This document shows positions 8,411 through 17,730 of a stretch of 64,000 nt of DNA, in pieces. The position numbers and the translations under genes were made by a program. Position 1 is the stretch's first letter. Each line of letters begins with the position of its first letter. The notes under the pieces were generated by a model that searched no databases, had not been told where the DNA came from, and saw only the letters and a list, made by a program, of their open reading frames with translations. This DNA is from an uncultured Ruminococcus sp. (GTDB lineage Bacteria; Bacillota; Clostridia; Oscillospirales; Ruminococcaceae), in contig NZ_CACWPP010000002.1 of NCBI RefSeq assembly GCF_902762735.1, positions 38,197 through 102,196 on the forward strand, given 5' to 3'.

Positions 8411-8863
8411 ATGACAGTAGCATACAGAAAACTTACAGCAAAAGACCTCGATATTTTCATAAAAATGAGGATAACACAGCTTCGTGAAGAGGGCGCAAAA
8501 GAGGATATTGACCTTGTTCCGCCGCTGCGAGACTATTATGAAAGGCATCTTGCTGATGATACTTTTGTATCATGGCTGGCAGTTGACGGCGGGAAGATCA
8601 TCGGCACGAGCGGCATGTCGATCGTGGAAAAACCGCCGTATTTCGGCTGTCCAAGCGGCAGGATAGGACTGCTTTCAAGCATGTACACCGACCCGTCTTA
8701 CAGGAGAATGGGCATAGCAAAAACACTGCTGGGCAAAGTGGTGGACGAAGCAAGAGAACGCGGCTGCGGAACGGTACAGATAACCGCCTCTGACATGGGA
8801 GTACTGCTGTATACAGATTTTGGCTTTGTAAAAAACAAGAATTTCATGCAGTATAAGCTGTAA
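8411..8863 (+). CDS. GNAT family N-acetyltransferase
   Basis: A 150-residue acetyltransferase. The acetyl-CoA binding motif A is visible as YTDPSYRRMGIAKTLLGKVV (Q/R-x-x-G-x-G/A type), followed by QITASDMGVLLYTDFGF typical of motif B. The substrate is unknown. The ATG at 8411 was chosen for its AAGGACA ribosome site rather than an upstream in-frame ATG inside cysE. It lies 20 bases after cysE and is probably cotranscribed. Confidence 0.85.
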   Translation: MTVAYRKLTAKDLDIFIKMRITQLREEGAKEDIDLVPPLRDYYERHLADDTFVSWLAVDGGKIIGTSGMSIVEKPPYFGCPSGRIGLLSSMYTDPSYRRMGIAKTLLGKVVDEARERGCGTVQITASDMGVLLYTDFGFVKNKNFMQYKL

Positions 8864-8964
8864 AGCAGATTTGCTTGACGAAAATCGACAGCAAAATATA
8901 GTATAAAGCTGATATACTTGACGAAAAATAAGAGGCGAAAACAGTGTCAAGGATATAGCTTGAC
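8860..8964. repeat. three short dyad repeats (P family) before the RNase Z-like gene
   Basis: Three ~20-nt interrupted palindromes occur in a row: GTAAAGCAGATTTGCTTGAC (8860-8879), TATAAAGCTGATATACTTGA (from 8902) and GTCAAGGATATAGCTTGAC (8946-8964). All follow the pattern G-T-M-A-A-G ... C-T-T-K-A-C. The first overlaps the stop codon of the GNAT gene. Each could form a small RNA hairpin or bind a dimeric protein. Confidence 0.7.
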
Positions 8965-8987
8965 GTGTGAGTGAAAGGAGAATGGAT

Positions 8988-9902
8988 ATGCCCGATATAT
9001 GTCTTGCGGGAACGGGCGGTATGCTGCCGTTAAAAGACAGATACCTGACAGGCTGTTTCCTGGAATATAACGGAAAAGCAATACTTATAGACTGCGGCGA
9101 GGGCATGCAGGTCGCACTTGCGGCTGCCGAGCTGAAAATGAGCCGCATCGAAATGATACTTATAACACACAATCACGCAGACCATGTGACAGGTCTGCCC
9201 GGACTTCTGCTGTCGGTCGGCAACTGCTCACGCGAAGAGCCTATCGACATCTATCTGCCCGAAAGTGCCGAGCGCGTGGTCAGGAACTTGATCTCGGTCT
9301 GCGGAAAACTCCCCTTTGAGGTAAGGCTCCATCTGCTTTCGGACAAAGAGGCGGTGAGCTTTACTGCCGACAAGATAGACCCGATGCTGACCATCTCGAC
9401 TCTGCCGCTGAAACACAGCGTAAAGTGCATCGGCTATGATTTTGTGCTTGAAAAGAAAGCGGTATTTCAGCCCGATAAAGCGCAGGCGCTGGGAATTCCC
9501 GTAAAAATGTGGCGCGTCCTGCACGGCGGCGAGGCGGTCACGCTTGATGACGGCAGGGTGATCCAGCCCGAAGAGGTGCTGGGCGACAAGCGCCCGCCTG
9601 TCAAGGTAACTTACGTGACAGATACTTTGCCGATAAACGCCATAGTTCCTTTTGCAAAAGGAGCTGATCTTTTCATCTGCGAGGGCATGTACGGCGATGC
9701 AGACAAAAAGCAGAGCATGAACGAAAAAGGTCACATGCTGATGCAGGACGCTTGCCGTCTGGCTAAGGAAGCGGGTGTCAAGCAACTTTGGCTGACACAT
9801 TACAGCCCCGCTGAAAAGCACCCCGAAAACTTCGAGAAAGAGCTTAAAGCGCTGTTCCCGAATGTGCTTGTCTCAAAAGACGGCGAGAAAATAACGCTGT
9901 GA
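8988..9902 (+). CDS. metallo-beta-lactamase fold hydrolase, RNase Z-like
   Basis: A 304-residue protein of the tRNase Z/ElaC type. Near the N-terminus are GTGGMLPLKDRYLTGCFLEY and LIDCGEGMQ, then the zinc-binding ITHNHADHVTG motif. Later metal ligands are visible in LKHSVKC, VTYVTDT and LWLTHYSPAE. RNase Z cuts the 3' trailer of tRNA precursors; other ElaC-like enzymes act on different phosphodiesters, so the rRNA/tRNA role is likely but not proven. The ATG at 8988 is 7 nt after AAAGGAG. The next gene overlaps its stop codon by four bases (GTGA). Confidence 0.82.
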   Translation: MPDICLAGTGGMLPLKDRYLTGCFLEYNGKAILIDCGEGMQVALAAAELKMSRIEMILITHNHADHVTGLPGLLLSVGNCSREEPIDIYLPESAERVVRNLISVCGKLPFEVRLHLLSDKEAVSFTADKIDPMLTISTLPLKHSVKCIGYDFVLEKKAVFQPDKAQALGIPVKMWRVLHGGEAVTLDDGRVIQPEEVLGDKRPPVKVTYVTDTLPINAIVPFAKGADLFICEGMYGDADKKQSMNEKGHMLMQDACRLAKEAGVKQLWLTHYSPAEKHPENFEKELKALFPNVLVSKDGEKITL

Positions 9903-10267
9903 TAAATAATGCTTTGTCATATTTAAGACAGCTGAACGAGGAACACCGCAGTGCGGCAGATGACGCTCGTGCGGAATGCCTTGATAAGCTGTTAGACGAG
10001 TTTGACGACAGAGGAAAGACAGCAGATGAACTCTACGAACTGCCGTGCGGCATTCTTGCGGACGATGATTCCTCCTTTGAAAATGCTGTCATATCGGTGC
10101 TTAGCTGTGTTGTCTGCAAGGCTTATATAGCAGAGGGTCAGAGCTGTCTACCCGAAGATCTCGAAGTTCTCCAAACCGATAAGATCGACGGTTTTTTCAG
10201 TTATCTTTCAGAGTATCCCTCAGCTGAGGAATGCTATCGGTATTTTTGCAGAGAAGTCTGCTTGTGA
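9899..10267 (+). CDS. hypothetical protein coupled to the RNase Z-like gene
   Basis: A 122-residue acidic helical protein (pI low), starting with GTG that overlaps the stop of the preceding gene by four bases. It contains several short helices and five cysteines scattered without a metal-binding spacing. I do not recognise it. Coupled translation suggests that it is made together with the RNase Z-like enzyme. Confidence 0.6.
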   Translation: MINNALSYLRQLNEEHRSAADDARAECLDKLLDEFDDRGKTADELYELPCGILADDDSSFENAVISVLSCVVCKAYIAEGQSCLPEDLEVLQTDKIDGFFSYLSEYPSAEECYRYFCREVCL

Positions 10268-10274
10268 TATTGCT

Positions 10275-10390
10275 GTCAAGCAAGTCTGCCTGACAGAGTT
10301 TTGCAACAGTTTGTTCACAAGCTGTTTTGTTAAGCATATTTACTTGACGGTCTTTTTTAAGTGTGAAAATTGTCAAGTTATGTAGCTTTA
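10275..10390. repeat. three further P-family dyad repeats before trxA
   Basis: GTCAAGCAAGTCTGCCTGAC (10275-10294), GTTAAGCATATTTACTTGAC (10329-10348) and a weaker GTCAAGTTATGTAGCTTTA (10372-10390). They share the consensus of the set at 8860-8964 and again sit between two genes on the same strand. Confidence 0.65.
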
Positions 10391-10447
10391 TAGTATTGAT
10401 AATGCTGCTCAGTGAGCGGCTAACTATAATAAAAAGGAGATGTTGAT

Positions 10448-10759
10448 ATGAGCGTTTATGCTGTTAACAGCAGTAATTTCAGGCAGGAGGTCCTTGAAAG
10501 CGACAAGCCTGTGGTCGTGGATTTCTGGGCGGGCTGGTGCGGTCCGTGTATGGCGCTTTCGCCCATCGTCGAAGAGCTTTCCGATGAAGTTGACAAGGTG
10601 AAGTTCTGCAAGGTGAATGTTGACGAAGCGCGCGATATAGCTATGGAATACGGCATTATGAGCATTCCCACGCTGATGCTCTTCAAATCGGGAGATCCCG
10701 TGAATGTGTCGGTGGGACTTATCGACAAGGAAAGGCTGAAAACATTCATAAGAGGCTGA
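10448..10759 (+). CDS. trxA: thioredoxin
   Basis: A 103-residue cytoplasmic thioredoxin. The redox motif WAGWCGPCM lies at residues ~27-35 and the cis-proline segment IPTLMLFKSG near residue 76. The length is standard. AAAAGGAGA precedes the ATG. It should reduce protein disulphides with electrons from thioredoxin reductase, which is not in the window. Three P-type dyads fill the upstream spacer. Confidence 0.93.
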   Translation: MSVYAVNSSNFRQEVLESDKPVVVDFWAGWCGPCMALSPIVEELSDEVDKVKFCKVNVDEARDIAMEYGIMSIPTLMLFKSGDPVNVSVGLIDKERLKTFIRG

Positions 10760-11105
10760 TTTGCAGGATTGGCTTCACTCAAATTCAAATAAAGGAGCGG
10801 CAAAATGTTTACCCCGATAAACTTTCTATCCTGCTTTTATGGGATATTTTTGTGATGGCAGTGCGCAGTTCCATTTTTTACTGAGCTTTGAGATTTGAAT
10901 TACGCTTAAACTATTCCTGCAAAATGGTACTAATAATGTCTGTATTTTACATGGTAAATTGTCAAATTGATAAAATTTGCGCTTTAATAATTAAAACGCT
11001 TGACAAAGTGCGAAAATATGGTATAATAGAAATAGTGAGCGCCACAATATGTTGTATAAAATATATTGTCACATACACAAATCAATTTTTGAGGAGGAAA
11101 ATAAA
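10760..11105 (+). other. 346-bp spacer between trxA and pckA
   Basis: It contains a strong ribosome site (AAAGGAGC at 10793-10800) followed by a 16-codon reading frame at 10805-10855 (MFTPINFLSCFYGIFL), then A+T-rich sequence and the pckA promoter. No larger gene was seen. Confidence 0.5.
11000..11027 (+). promoter_or_regulatory. consensus promoter of pckA
   Basis: TTGACA (11000-11005), a 16-bp spacer and TATAAT (11022-11027). Both hexamers match the sigma-A consensus exactly, which fits strong expression of the next gene. Confidence 0.85.
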
Positions 11106-12722
11106 ATGGCAAATCTTGATCTTACAAAATACGGCATCACAGGTTCCGTAGAGATCGTCCGCAACCCTTCCTATGAAGAGATATTCAAGGAGGAGACTAA
11201 GGAGGGTCTGGAAGGCTACGAAGTTGGTCAGGTAACTGAGCTGGGTGCTGTAAACGTTATGACCGGTATCTACACAGGTCGTTCACCTAAGGATAAGTTC
11301 ATCGTTATGGACGAAAACTCCAAGGACACTGTTTGGTGGACTTCTGACGAGTATAAGAACGACAACCACGTTGCCACTAAGGAAGCATGGGACGCTGTAA
11401 AGAAGATAGCTGTTGAAGAGCTGTGCAACAAGAAGCTGTACGTTGTTGACGCTTTCTGCGGCGCTAACAAGGATACCAGAATGGCTGTTCGTTTCATCGT
11501 TGAGGTGGCATGGCAGGCACACTTTATCCTGAACATGTTCATCAAGCCTACCGCTGAGGAGCTGGAGAACTTTGAGCCTGATTTCGTTGTTTACAACGCT
11601 TCCAAGGCTAAGGTTGAGAACTACAAGGAGCTGGGTCTGAACTCTGAGACCGCAGTTGTATTCAACATCACCAGCCGCGAGCAGGTCATCATCAACACAT
11701 GGTACGGCGGCGAGATGAAGAAGGGTATGTTCTCTATGATGAACTACTACCTGCCTCTGAAGGGCATCGCTTCCATGCACTGCTCCGCTAACTGCGATAT
11801 GGACGGCAAGCACACCGCTATCTTCTTCGGTCTGTCGGGTACAGGTAAGACTACCCTTTCCACCGATCCTAAGAGAAGACTTATCGGTGATGACGAGCAT
11901 GGCTGGGACGACAACGGCGTATTCAACTTCGAGGGCGGCTGCTATGCTAAGGTCATCGGTCTGGATAAGGAGTCTGAGCCTGACATCTACAACGCTATCA
12001 AGAGAGATGCTCTGCTGGAGAACGTAACTGTTGATGCTAACGGCAAGATCGACTTCGACGACAAGTCCGTTACCGAGAACACCCGTGTTTCCTATCCTAT
12101 CGACCACATCAACAACATCGCTTCCGAGGTAAACGGCGTTTCCGCAGGTCCTGCTGCGGAGAACGTTATCTTCCTGTCTGCTGATGCTTTCGGAGTTCTG
12201 CCTCCTGTTTCCATTCTGACTCCCGAGCAGACTAAGTACTATTTCCTGTCGGGCTTCACTGCTAAGCTGGCAGGTACTGAGCGCGGCATCACTGAGCCTA
12301 CTCCTACATTCTCTGCTTGCTTCGGTCAGGCATTCCTCGAACTGCATCCTACCAAGTATGCAGAAGAGCTGGTAAAGAAGATGGAGAAGAGCGGCGCTAA
12401 GGCTTATCTGGTAAACACAGGCTGGAACGGCACAGGCAAGAGAATTTCCATCAAGGATACCCGTGGTATCATCGACGCTATCCTGAACGGCGACGTTCTG
12501 AAAGCTCCTACCAAGAAGATACCTTACTTCGACTTTGAAGTTCCTACCGAGCTGCCGGGCGTTGATCCTGCTATCCTTGACCCAAGAGATACATATGCTA
12601 ACGCTTCCGAGTGGGAAGAGAAGGCTAAGGATCTGGCTAACAGATTTATCAAGAACTTTGCTAAGTACGAGGGCAACGAGGCTGGTAAGGCTCTTGTTCC
12701 CGCAGGTCCTAAGGTTGACTAA
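11106..12722 (+). CDS. pckA: phosphoenolpyruvate carboxykinase (ATP)
   Basis: A 538-residue enzyme interconverting oxaloacetate + ATP and PEP + CO2 + ADP. In rumen-type anaerobes it is expected to run in the carboxylating direction toward succinate. Visible motifs are [12 protein letters not shown], the kinase-1a loop [33 protein letters not shown] with metal ligands, and [10 protein letters not shown] near the adenine site. The ATG at 11106 follows GAGGAGGA. The codon choice is strongly biased (AAG, GCT, GGT) relative to most neighbours, which together with the perfect promoter indicates very high expression. It is monocistronic, with its own terminator. Confidence 0.97.
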   Translation: MANLDLTKYGITGSVEIVRNPSYEEIFKEETKEGLEGYEVGQVTELGAVNVMTGIYTGRSPKDKFIVMDENSKDTVWWTSDEYKNDNHVATKEAWDAVKKIAVEELCNKKLYVVDAFCGANKDTRMAVRFIVEVAWQAHFILNMFIKPTAEELENFEPDFVVYNASKAKVENYKELGLNSETAVVFNITSREQVIINTWYGGEMKKGMFSMMNYYLPLKGIASMHCSANCDMDGKHTAIFFGLSGTGKTTLSTDPKRRLIGDDEHGWDDNGVFNFEGGCYAKVIGLDKESEPDIYNAIKRDALLENVTVDANGKIDFDDKSVTENTRVSYPIDHINNIASEVNGVSAGPAAENVIFLSADAFGVLPPVSILTPEQTKYYFLSGFTAKLAGTERGITEPTPTFSACFGQAFLELHPTKYAEELVKKMEKSGAKAYLVNTGWNGTGKRISIKDTRGIIDAILNGDVLKAPTKKIPYFDFEVPTELPGVDPAILDPRDTYANASEWEEKAKDLANRFIKNFAKYEGNEAGKALVPAGPKVD

Positions 12723-12743
12723 TATAGTTTAAGCTATTCAAAT

Positions 12744-12777
12744 AAAGCTCCGCACATCTCTGCGGGGCTTTATTTTA
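12744..12777 (+). terminator. terminator after pckA
   Basis: The hairpin AAGCTCCGC ... GCGGGGCTT is followed by TTATTTTAT, 21 bases after the pckA stop codon. Confidence 0.85.
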
Positions 12778-12792
12778 TAAAAGGAGAACACC

Positions 12793-13281
12793 ATGAAAAA
12801 ACATAATGCAGAACTAAGGGCGATAAAAGATAAATTCCCTTTTGGGATCATTTCCACGGCTATACTGCTTGTGTTATTTCTGGTAATTTATATCATTCTC
12901 TGCATACAGCACGATACCAGATTTACAGTTCTGTTTGATTTAAAAAGATTTAATCCTGCATTGTTCATTTTTTTGGTCATGATATTAGACATATTATTTT
13001 CCGGCTTAAAATACTGCATATACTGTATCAATAAAAAGCTCATCCTCTCTAGAGGGAAAATAAGCAGAGGCACCATTGTTGATACTACTGAAGTCCCTGT
13101 AAGAAGCATAAGGGGAAAACACGTTACGCACTATAACTATATATATGGTGTAAGACTTGACAACGGGAAGCAAGTTTATACCGATCGATACGAAGTTGAT
13201 CTCGTAAAGAAATATCGTTTCAGAAGCTGCACTGTACACGAATACAGGGGCAGGTATGTATTCAGCGAATTCAGAAGATAA
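12793..13281 (+). CDS. small membrane protein, unknown function
   Basis: A 162-residue protein with two transmembrane helices at ~19-38 and ~53-75, then a basic soluble domain of ~85 residues with beta-rich character (HYNYIYGVRLDNGKQVYT). AAAGGAG is 7 nt before the ATG. Its soluble part resembles a DUF3592-like or OB-like domain, but the match is too weak to name. Codon use is A+T richer than the flanking pckA gene. Confidence 0.65.
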   Translation: MKKHNAELRAIKDKFPFGIISTAILLVLFLVIYIILCIQHDTRFTVLFDLKRFNPALFIFLVMILDILFSGLKYCIYCINKKLILSRGKISRGTIVDTTEVPVRSIRGKHVTHYNYIYGVRLDNGKQVYTDRYEVDLVKKYRFRSCTVHEYRGRYVFSEFRR

Positions 13282-13300
13282 AAACGAAAGGAATGATTAT

Positions 13301-13645
13301 ATGCAATTTGTATGCTACCCAAAATGCACCACCTGCAAAAAGGCGCAGAAATGGCTTGACGACAACGGCAAGTCCTACGAAGTGCGCGACATAAAGGAAA
13401 ATAATCCCACTTTTGAAGAGCTGAAATGCTGGCATGAAAAGAGCGGTCTGCCGCTGAAAAGGTTCTTCAACACCAGCGGTCTGCTTTATAAGTCGATGGC
13501 ACTGAAAGACAAGCTGCCCGCCATGTCGGAGGAAGAACAGCTGAAACTGCTGGCGACTGACGGCATGCTGGTCAAGCGCCCCATACTCGTCAGCGGAGAT
13601 ACCGTCCTTGTGGGCTTTAAAGAGGCTGAATGGGAGAAATTATAA
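13301..13645 (+). CDS. ArsC/Spx family thioredoxin-fold protein
   Basis: A 114-residue protein with the family N-terminus VCYPKCTTCKKAQKWLDDNG, holding a C-x-x-C (CTTC) pair, and a C-terminal VKRPILV segment with the conserved Arg-Pro. This group includes arsenate reductase-like proteins and Spx/MgsR-type RNA polymerase regulators. The KRPI motif and stand-alone length fit the YffB/ArsC-like branch. No arsenic genes are nearby, so arsenate reduction is not implied. GAAAGGA precedes the ATG at 13301. Confidence 0.85.
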   Translation: MQFVCYPKCTTCKKAQKWLDDNGKSYEVRDIKENNPTFEELKCWHEKSGLPLKRFFNTSGLLYKSMALKDKLPAMSEEEQLKLLATDGMLVKRPILVSGDTVLVGFKEAEWEKL

Positions 13646-13648
13646 CGC

Positions 13649-13687
13649 AAAAGACGTACCGCTCGTCTGTGAACGGTACGTCTTTTT
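13649..13687 (+). terminator. terminator after the ArsC/Spx gene
   Basis: AAGACGTACCG ... CGGTACGTCTT forms a 10-11 bp stem followed by TTTTGT. It may also serve the converging M15 peptidase gene. Confidence 0.85.
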
Positions 13688-13699
13688 GTACTGATATTA

Positions 13700-14344
13700 T
13701 TATTCTGCCACCAGCTTTTTCAGCTTATCCACCGCAGACTTCACGGGGTTGCCCTTCGGCTTATAGAAATGCTGGTAATCTTTGGAATTTTCCCAGTCGC
13801 CGCCCCACTTCCAGCCTTTGCTTGCAAAAACCTTGAAAGCAAGGTCGTGGTGGTCTATCTTGTGGCAGAAATCCTTGCTTCTGTCAACATATGGTGTGCT
13901 GTTTGCGGGGCTGATGCTGTCCGCCGTTATGTAGGGATTGTAAAGCGGATTGATGTCTATCGCCCGCCCCAGTGCATGCAGTGAAAGTTCCTGCGTGCCT
14001 GCGACATTCCTGAAATTAAAGGCTGAGGAATTATTGTCTGCCATTGATGCTTCATCATCGCCGTCATACTCATCGCAAAGCCTTATCTTTTCGATCTCGT
14101 ATTCAGCTTCAAACAGCATCTCAAAAATTTCCAGCACCTCTTTAGCCAGCGTTTTGTGGACGATCATCTCACCGTCTGCGATCTTATGGCTGAAATCAAG
14201 ATACCTGATCTGCAAATATGACAGGTCATCAAAATGTATCTCGCTGTTCTCTTTGTACGTTTTGCCTGTGATACGCGCCCTCACCTCATCGCTGAGCGGC
14301 GAGGCGGAAAAGCCTTCACGAAGCAAAAACACCTCATTCTTCAT
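13700..14344 (-). CDS. M15 family peptidase (D,D- or L,D-carboxypeptidase-like)
   Basis: A 214-residue zinc peptidase of the M15C/VanY-CwlK group. Key residues are visible: SLHALGRAIDINP gives the S-x-H-x-x-G-x-A-x-D zinc-binding motif, and WGGDWENSKDYQHF gives the W-G-G-D-W ... D-x-x-H-F motif with the catalytic Asp and third zinc ligand. These enzymes trim cell-wall peptides. No signal peptide is visible, so it may act in the cytoplasm on recycled muropeptides or be exported in another way. GGAGG precedes the ATG at 14344. Confidence 0.85.
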   Translation of the reverse strand: MKNEVFLLREGFSASPLSDEVRARITGKTYKENSEIHFDDLSYLQIRYLDFSHKIADGEMIVHKTLAKEVLEIFEMLFEAEYEIEKIRLCDEYDGDDEASMADNNSSAFNFRNVAGTQELSLHALGRAIDINPLYNPYITADSISPANSTPYVDRSKDFCHKIDHHDLAFKVFASKGWKWGGDWENSKDYQHFYKPKGNPVKSAVDKLKKLVAE

Positions 14345-14491
14345 ATTATTTCCTCCAAAAAAAGCCATCAAAACCCAAAATTGTCAGCATATGATATTTT
14401 AACAGATATGCAGGCGTTTGTCAAGTGTTTTTACCGTCATTTAAAAAAATACAAAGAAGGGGAAGCGAAACTCCCCCTCCCTTGTCTGTAT

Positions 14492-16516
14492 TTACACCTT
14501 GACAGTCGGTTTTTCAGGCACAGATGTCGGGTGGAAGGTCGTTACGACTTCCTTCACCTTCTCATAAACGCCGTATTCGTCCTCATCGTAGGCAACGTTC
14601 ATCAGTTCCCTTATGTCAACAAGGAACTTGTCATACTCAAACGGTATCGGCTGACCTATGTGTATCTTCTGATTTTTGGTGCGCTTGAGACCTTCCTCAG
14701 CCATCAGCTTTTCTTCATACAGCTTCTCACCGGGACGCAGACCCGTGTAGACTATCTTGATGTCAACATCGGGCTTGTGCCCTGACAGCTTTATCAGGTT
14801 TCTCGCAAGCGTATCTATCTTGATCGACTCGCCCATATCAAGCACATATATCTCAGACCCGTGCCCCAGCACGCTTGCCTGTAACACCAGTGAAACAGCT
14901 TCGGGGATACTCATAAAGAAGCGGTTGATGTTCTTGTCCACCACAGTCACGGGACCGCCCTCAGCTATCTGCTTTTTAAACAGCGGTATCACAGAGCCGT
15001 TGCTGCCCAGCACGTTGCCGAAACGCACCGCGCAGAACTCGGTATGCGGTGTAAAGTTCTCCAGCGCGGGGTCTGTCTCCCAGTCCTGTTCGGTCATATG
15101 GGCGTGTATTCTCGGAATTTCGCGGCATCTGTTATGCTTTACCATATAGTCAAAAGTCTGTATTATCATCTCACACAGACGCTTGCTCGCGCCCATGATA
15201 TTCGTGGGGTTGACCGCCTTATCCGTTGAGATCAGCACGAACCGCTGACAGCCGCTCCTCATGGCGGCATAAGCCGTCTTGTATGTACCGATGGCGTTGT
15301 TCTTTATAGCCTCGCATGGGCTGCCCTCCATCAGCGGGACATGCTTGTGCGCCGCCGCATGGTAAACGATGTCAACTTGATATTTCTCGAACACCTCGTT
15401 GATACGCTTGTTATCGCGCACAGAGCCTATCAGCACCACCAGGTCAAGCTCAGGCATCTTGCGCCTCAGCTCCATCTGTATATCGTAGGCGTTGTTCTCG
15501 TAAACATCAAAAATTATCAGCTGTTTTGGGCTGTGCTTAGCGACCTGTCTGCAAAGCTCACTGCCTATCGAGCCGCCGCCGCCCGTCACCAGCACGACTT
15601 TGCCGCGAAGATTATCAAACACCTCAGACATATCCATCTCGATAGGTTCTCTGCCCAGCAGATCTTCAATGGCTACATCTTTCATCTTTGCGACCGAGAC
15701 ATCGCCAGTTACCAGCTGATACATACCGGGAAGGTTTTTCAGCTCACAGCCCGTCTCCTTGCAGATATTCAGCAGATCGCGCCTGTCCTCTGCGGAGGCG
15801 CTGGGAATAGCCACATATATCGCATCTACCTCATACTTCTGCGCCGACAGCAGAATATCATCTCGTCCGCCGACTATCTGCACGCCGTCGATATACCTGT
15901 CCCACTTATTGGGATTGTCGTCGATGATACAGACAACTTTCTCTTTCAGCTCCTCAGACTGTTCAATATCGCGCAGTATCATCTGTCCCGCGTTGCCCGC
16001 GCCTACCAGCATGACCCTTTTGAGCTTGCCTTTATCCTCAGGCATCGCGTCATTCCGTTTACGCGCCAGCAGTATGAACCTGTAACAAAAGCGTATACCG
16101 ATGACAAGCGTGAATTGCAGCAGCGGACCTACCAGATAGTATGAAATAGGCATTCTGCGGAACACAACGGTTATCAGTACTATGTGTATCAGCGTTGTCT
16201 CGATGGAAGCCAGTGTTACGTGCTTTAACTCGGTATAGCTCGCGTAACGCCAGATGCTTTTGTAAAGTTTATTGAAACAATGCACACCGACAACAACAAT
16301 GACATATATTGGCAGAAAATAAGCATAAGCCTCGAGATAATCGCGAGGTATTTTAGTAAAATGCAAGTCATATCTCAGCCACAATCCCGCAAAATAACTG
16401 CCTGCCGCGACGATGACATCATACGCCATCAGATACAGCGATATGATCTGCCAATGCTCAAATCGTTTACGTTTCCTGAGTTTTGCTTTTCCCAAACTCT
16501 CTCTCTCATTATCCAT
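14492..16516 (-). CDS. membrane-bound nucleotide-sugar epimerase/dehydratase, CapD/PglF-like
   Basis: A 674-residue protein. Four transmembrane helices occupy residues ~20-135. Then come two Rossmann domains: a CoA_binding_3-like part with LVGAGNAGQMILRDI, and the short-chain dehydrogenase part with VLVTGGGGSIGSELCRQ. The latter lacks the classical catalytic Tyr and uses STDKAVNPTNIMGASKR instead, typical of UDP-GlcNAc C6-dehydratases (WbpM, PglF, CapD). It starts the synthesis of modified amino sugars for capsule, polysaccharide or protein glycosylation. The start at 16516 follows AGGGGGAA. It stands alone, without glycosyltransferases nearby. Confidence 0.9.
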   Translation of the reverse strand: MDNERESLGKAKLRKRKRFEHWQIISLYLMAYDVIVAAGSYFAGLWLRYDLHFTKIPRDYLEAYAYFLPIYVIVVVGVHCFNKLYKSIWRYASYTELKHVTLASIETTLIHIVLITVVFRRMPISYYLVGPLLQFTLVIGIRFCYRFILLARKRNDAMPEDKGKLKRVMLVGAGNAGQMILRDIEQSEELKEKVVCIIDDNPNKWDRYIDGVQIVGGRDDILLSAQKYEVDAIYVAIPSASAEDRRDLLNICKETGCELKNLPGMYQLVTGDVSVAKMKDVAIEDLLGREPIEMDMSEVFDNLRGKVVLVTGGGGSIGSELCRQVAKHSPKQLIIFDVYENNAYDIQMELRRKMPELDLVVLIGSVRDNKRINEVFEKYQVDIVYHAAAHKHVPLMEGSPCEAIKNNAIGTYKTAYAAMRSGCQRFVLISTDKAVNPTNIMGASKRLCEMIIQTFDYMVKHNRCREIPRIHAHMTEQDWETDPALENFTPHTEFCAVRFGNVLGSNGSVIPLFKKQIAEGGPVTVVDKNINRFFMSIPEAVSLVLQASVLGHGSEIYVLDMGESIKIDTLARNLIKLSGHKPDVDIKIVYTGLRPGEKLYEEKLMAEEGLKRTKNQKIHIGQPIPFEYDKFLVDIRELMNVAYDEDEYGVYEKVKEVVTTFHPTSVPEKPTVKV

Positions 16517-16660
16517 TAAAAAAATTCCCCCTAAGGATAATTTCGACAACATATTCATTATAACATAGCATATATCAAAATGTCAAGTATTTGTTACAGC
16601 AATATCAGTTAATATAACAAAAAATATTAGTAATAATGCAAATTTAGTAACAAAAAGACA

Positions 16661-16695
16661 AAAAAGCCCCCGCAGTCATCGCTGTCGGGAGCTTT
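16661..16695 (-). terminator. terminator after thrH
   Basis: On the minus strand, AAAGCTCCCGACAG ... CTGCGGGGGCTTTTTT forms a stem and U-run about 90 bases after the thrH stop codon. It separates thrH from the epimerase gene. Confidence 0.75.
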
Positions 16696-16782
16696 ATTGT
16701 CTGAAATATAAATTGCTTTATCATATTAACGAATATCTGCAAAACACTTCACCCGTACACGGGGAGCGATGCCGTTCAGATA

Positions 16783-17388
16783 TTACTTGGCGATCTCAGC
16801 CTTGATAGCCGCAAGCAGCTCATCATAAGTCTCAAAAGCGGGAAGCTGGGGATAATCAGCCTTGATCTTGTCGGTGCTTCTGAACAGATAGCCTGCACGG
16901 CTGTTGAGTATCATGCCCAGATCGTTGAAGCTGTCACCGCTGGCGATAGTCTCAAAACCGCAGGACTGTAATGCCTTAACAGTTGTCAGCTTGGACTTCT
17001 CGCATCTCATCTTATAGCCCGTGATCTCGCCGTTCTCACCAACTACCAGCTCGTTGCAGAAGATGGTGGGCATGCCCAGCTTCTTCATCAGCGGCTTTGC
17101 GAACTGTGTGAAAGTATCACTGAGTATAAGCACCTGGCAGCAGTCTCTCAGCTCATCAAGAAACTCCTTAGCGCCGGGCATGGGGTCGATCTTTGCGATG
17201 GTATCCTGTATCTCTTTGAGACCCAGACCATGCTCTTTCAGTATTGCAAGACGGTACTGCATCAGCTTGTCATAATCAGGCTCGTCTCTTGTGGTCTTTT
17301 TCAGCTCGGGAATGCCGCTGGCTTCCGCAAAAGCTATCCATATCTCGGGTACTAAAACGCCTTCAAGATCAAGACATGTAACTATCAT
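16783..17388 (-). CDS. thrH: ThrH-like phosphoserine phosphatase / homoserine phosphotransferase
   Basis: A 201-residue HAD hydrolase. The N-terminus CLDLEGVLVPEIWIAFAE is the ThrH form of the catalytic D-x-D/E motif. Motif II is LILSDTFTQF and motif III/IV is ASGDSFNDLGMI. ThrH removes phosphate from phosphoserine and can transfer it to homoserine, linking serine and threonine synthesis. AGGTAGG lies before the ATG. It is monocistronic and divergent from prs. Confidence 0.88.
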   Translation of the reverse strand: MIVTCLDLEGVLVPEIWIAFAEASGIPELKKTTRDEPDYDKLMQYRLAILKEHGLGLKEIQDTIAKIDPMPGAKEFLDELRDCCQVLILSDTFTQFAKPLMKKLGMPTIFCNELVVGENGEITGYKMRCEKSKLTTVKALQSCGFETIASGDSFNDLGMILNSRAGYLFRSTDKIKADYPQLPAFETYDELLAAIKAEIAK

Positions 17389-17730
17389 TTTTCCTACCTC
17401 CGAAAAACTTTCGATTTATTATTGATATAACACTAGATATTATACACCATCATTCCGATTTTGTAAAGGGCTTTTTTGCAATTTTTAAATTCCAATCCTG
17501 CAAAATATATACTCCATTACCAGTTTTATATACTTTGCACAACTTTTTCCGTTTCGCCCTGACTGTCGCCCGACGTAAAATTTACTTTTATTGTAGAGTA
17601 TAATTTTGTAAAAAAGGTGAAAAATCTTTAAATTTCTGCGAAACCCCTTGTAAAAGAGCGAAATATCAGTTATAATGTAAATGTAGGTCAGGCTAACTGA
17701 CCGCATTTATAGATGGAGGTATATATAATA
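17389..17730. other. 342-bp divergent spacer between thrH and prs
   Basis: A+T-rich. It holds the prs promoter near 17648-17676, and both divergent transcripts must start here. No reading frame with a ribosome site or clear riboswitch fold was seen. Confidence 0.5.
17648..17676 (+). promoter_or_regulatory. promoter of prs
   Basis: TTGTAA (17648-17653), a 17-bp spacer and TATAAT (17671-17676), about 55 bases before the chosen start. Confidence 0.7.

Noticed and set aside
11283-12347. A 354-codon open frame antisense to pckA
   Set aside because: It is a by-product of the strong codon bias of pckA; it has no ribosome site, and pckA has clear motifs along its whole length.
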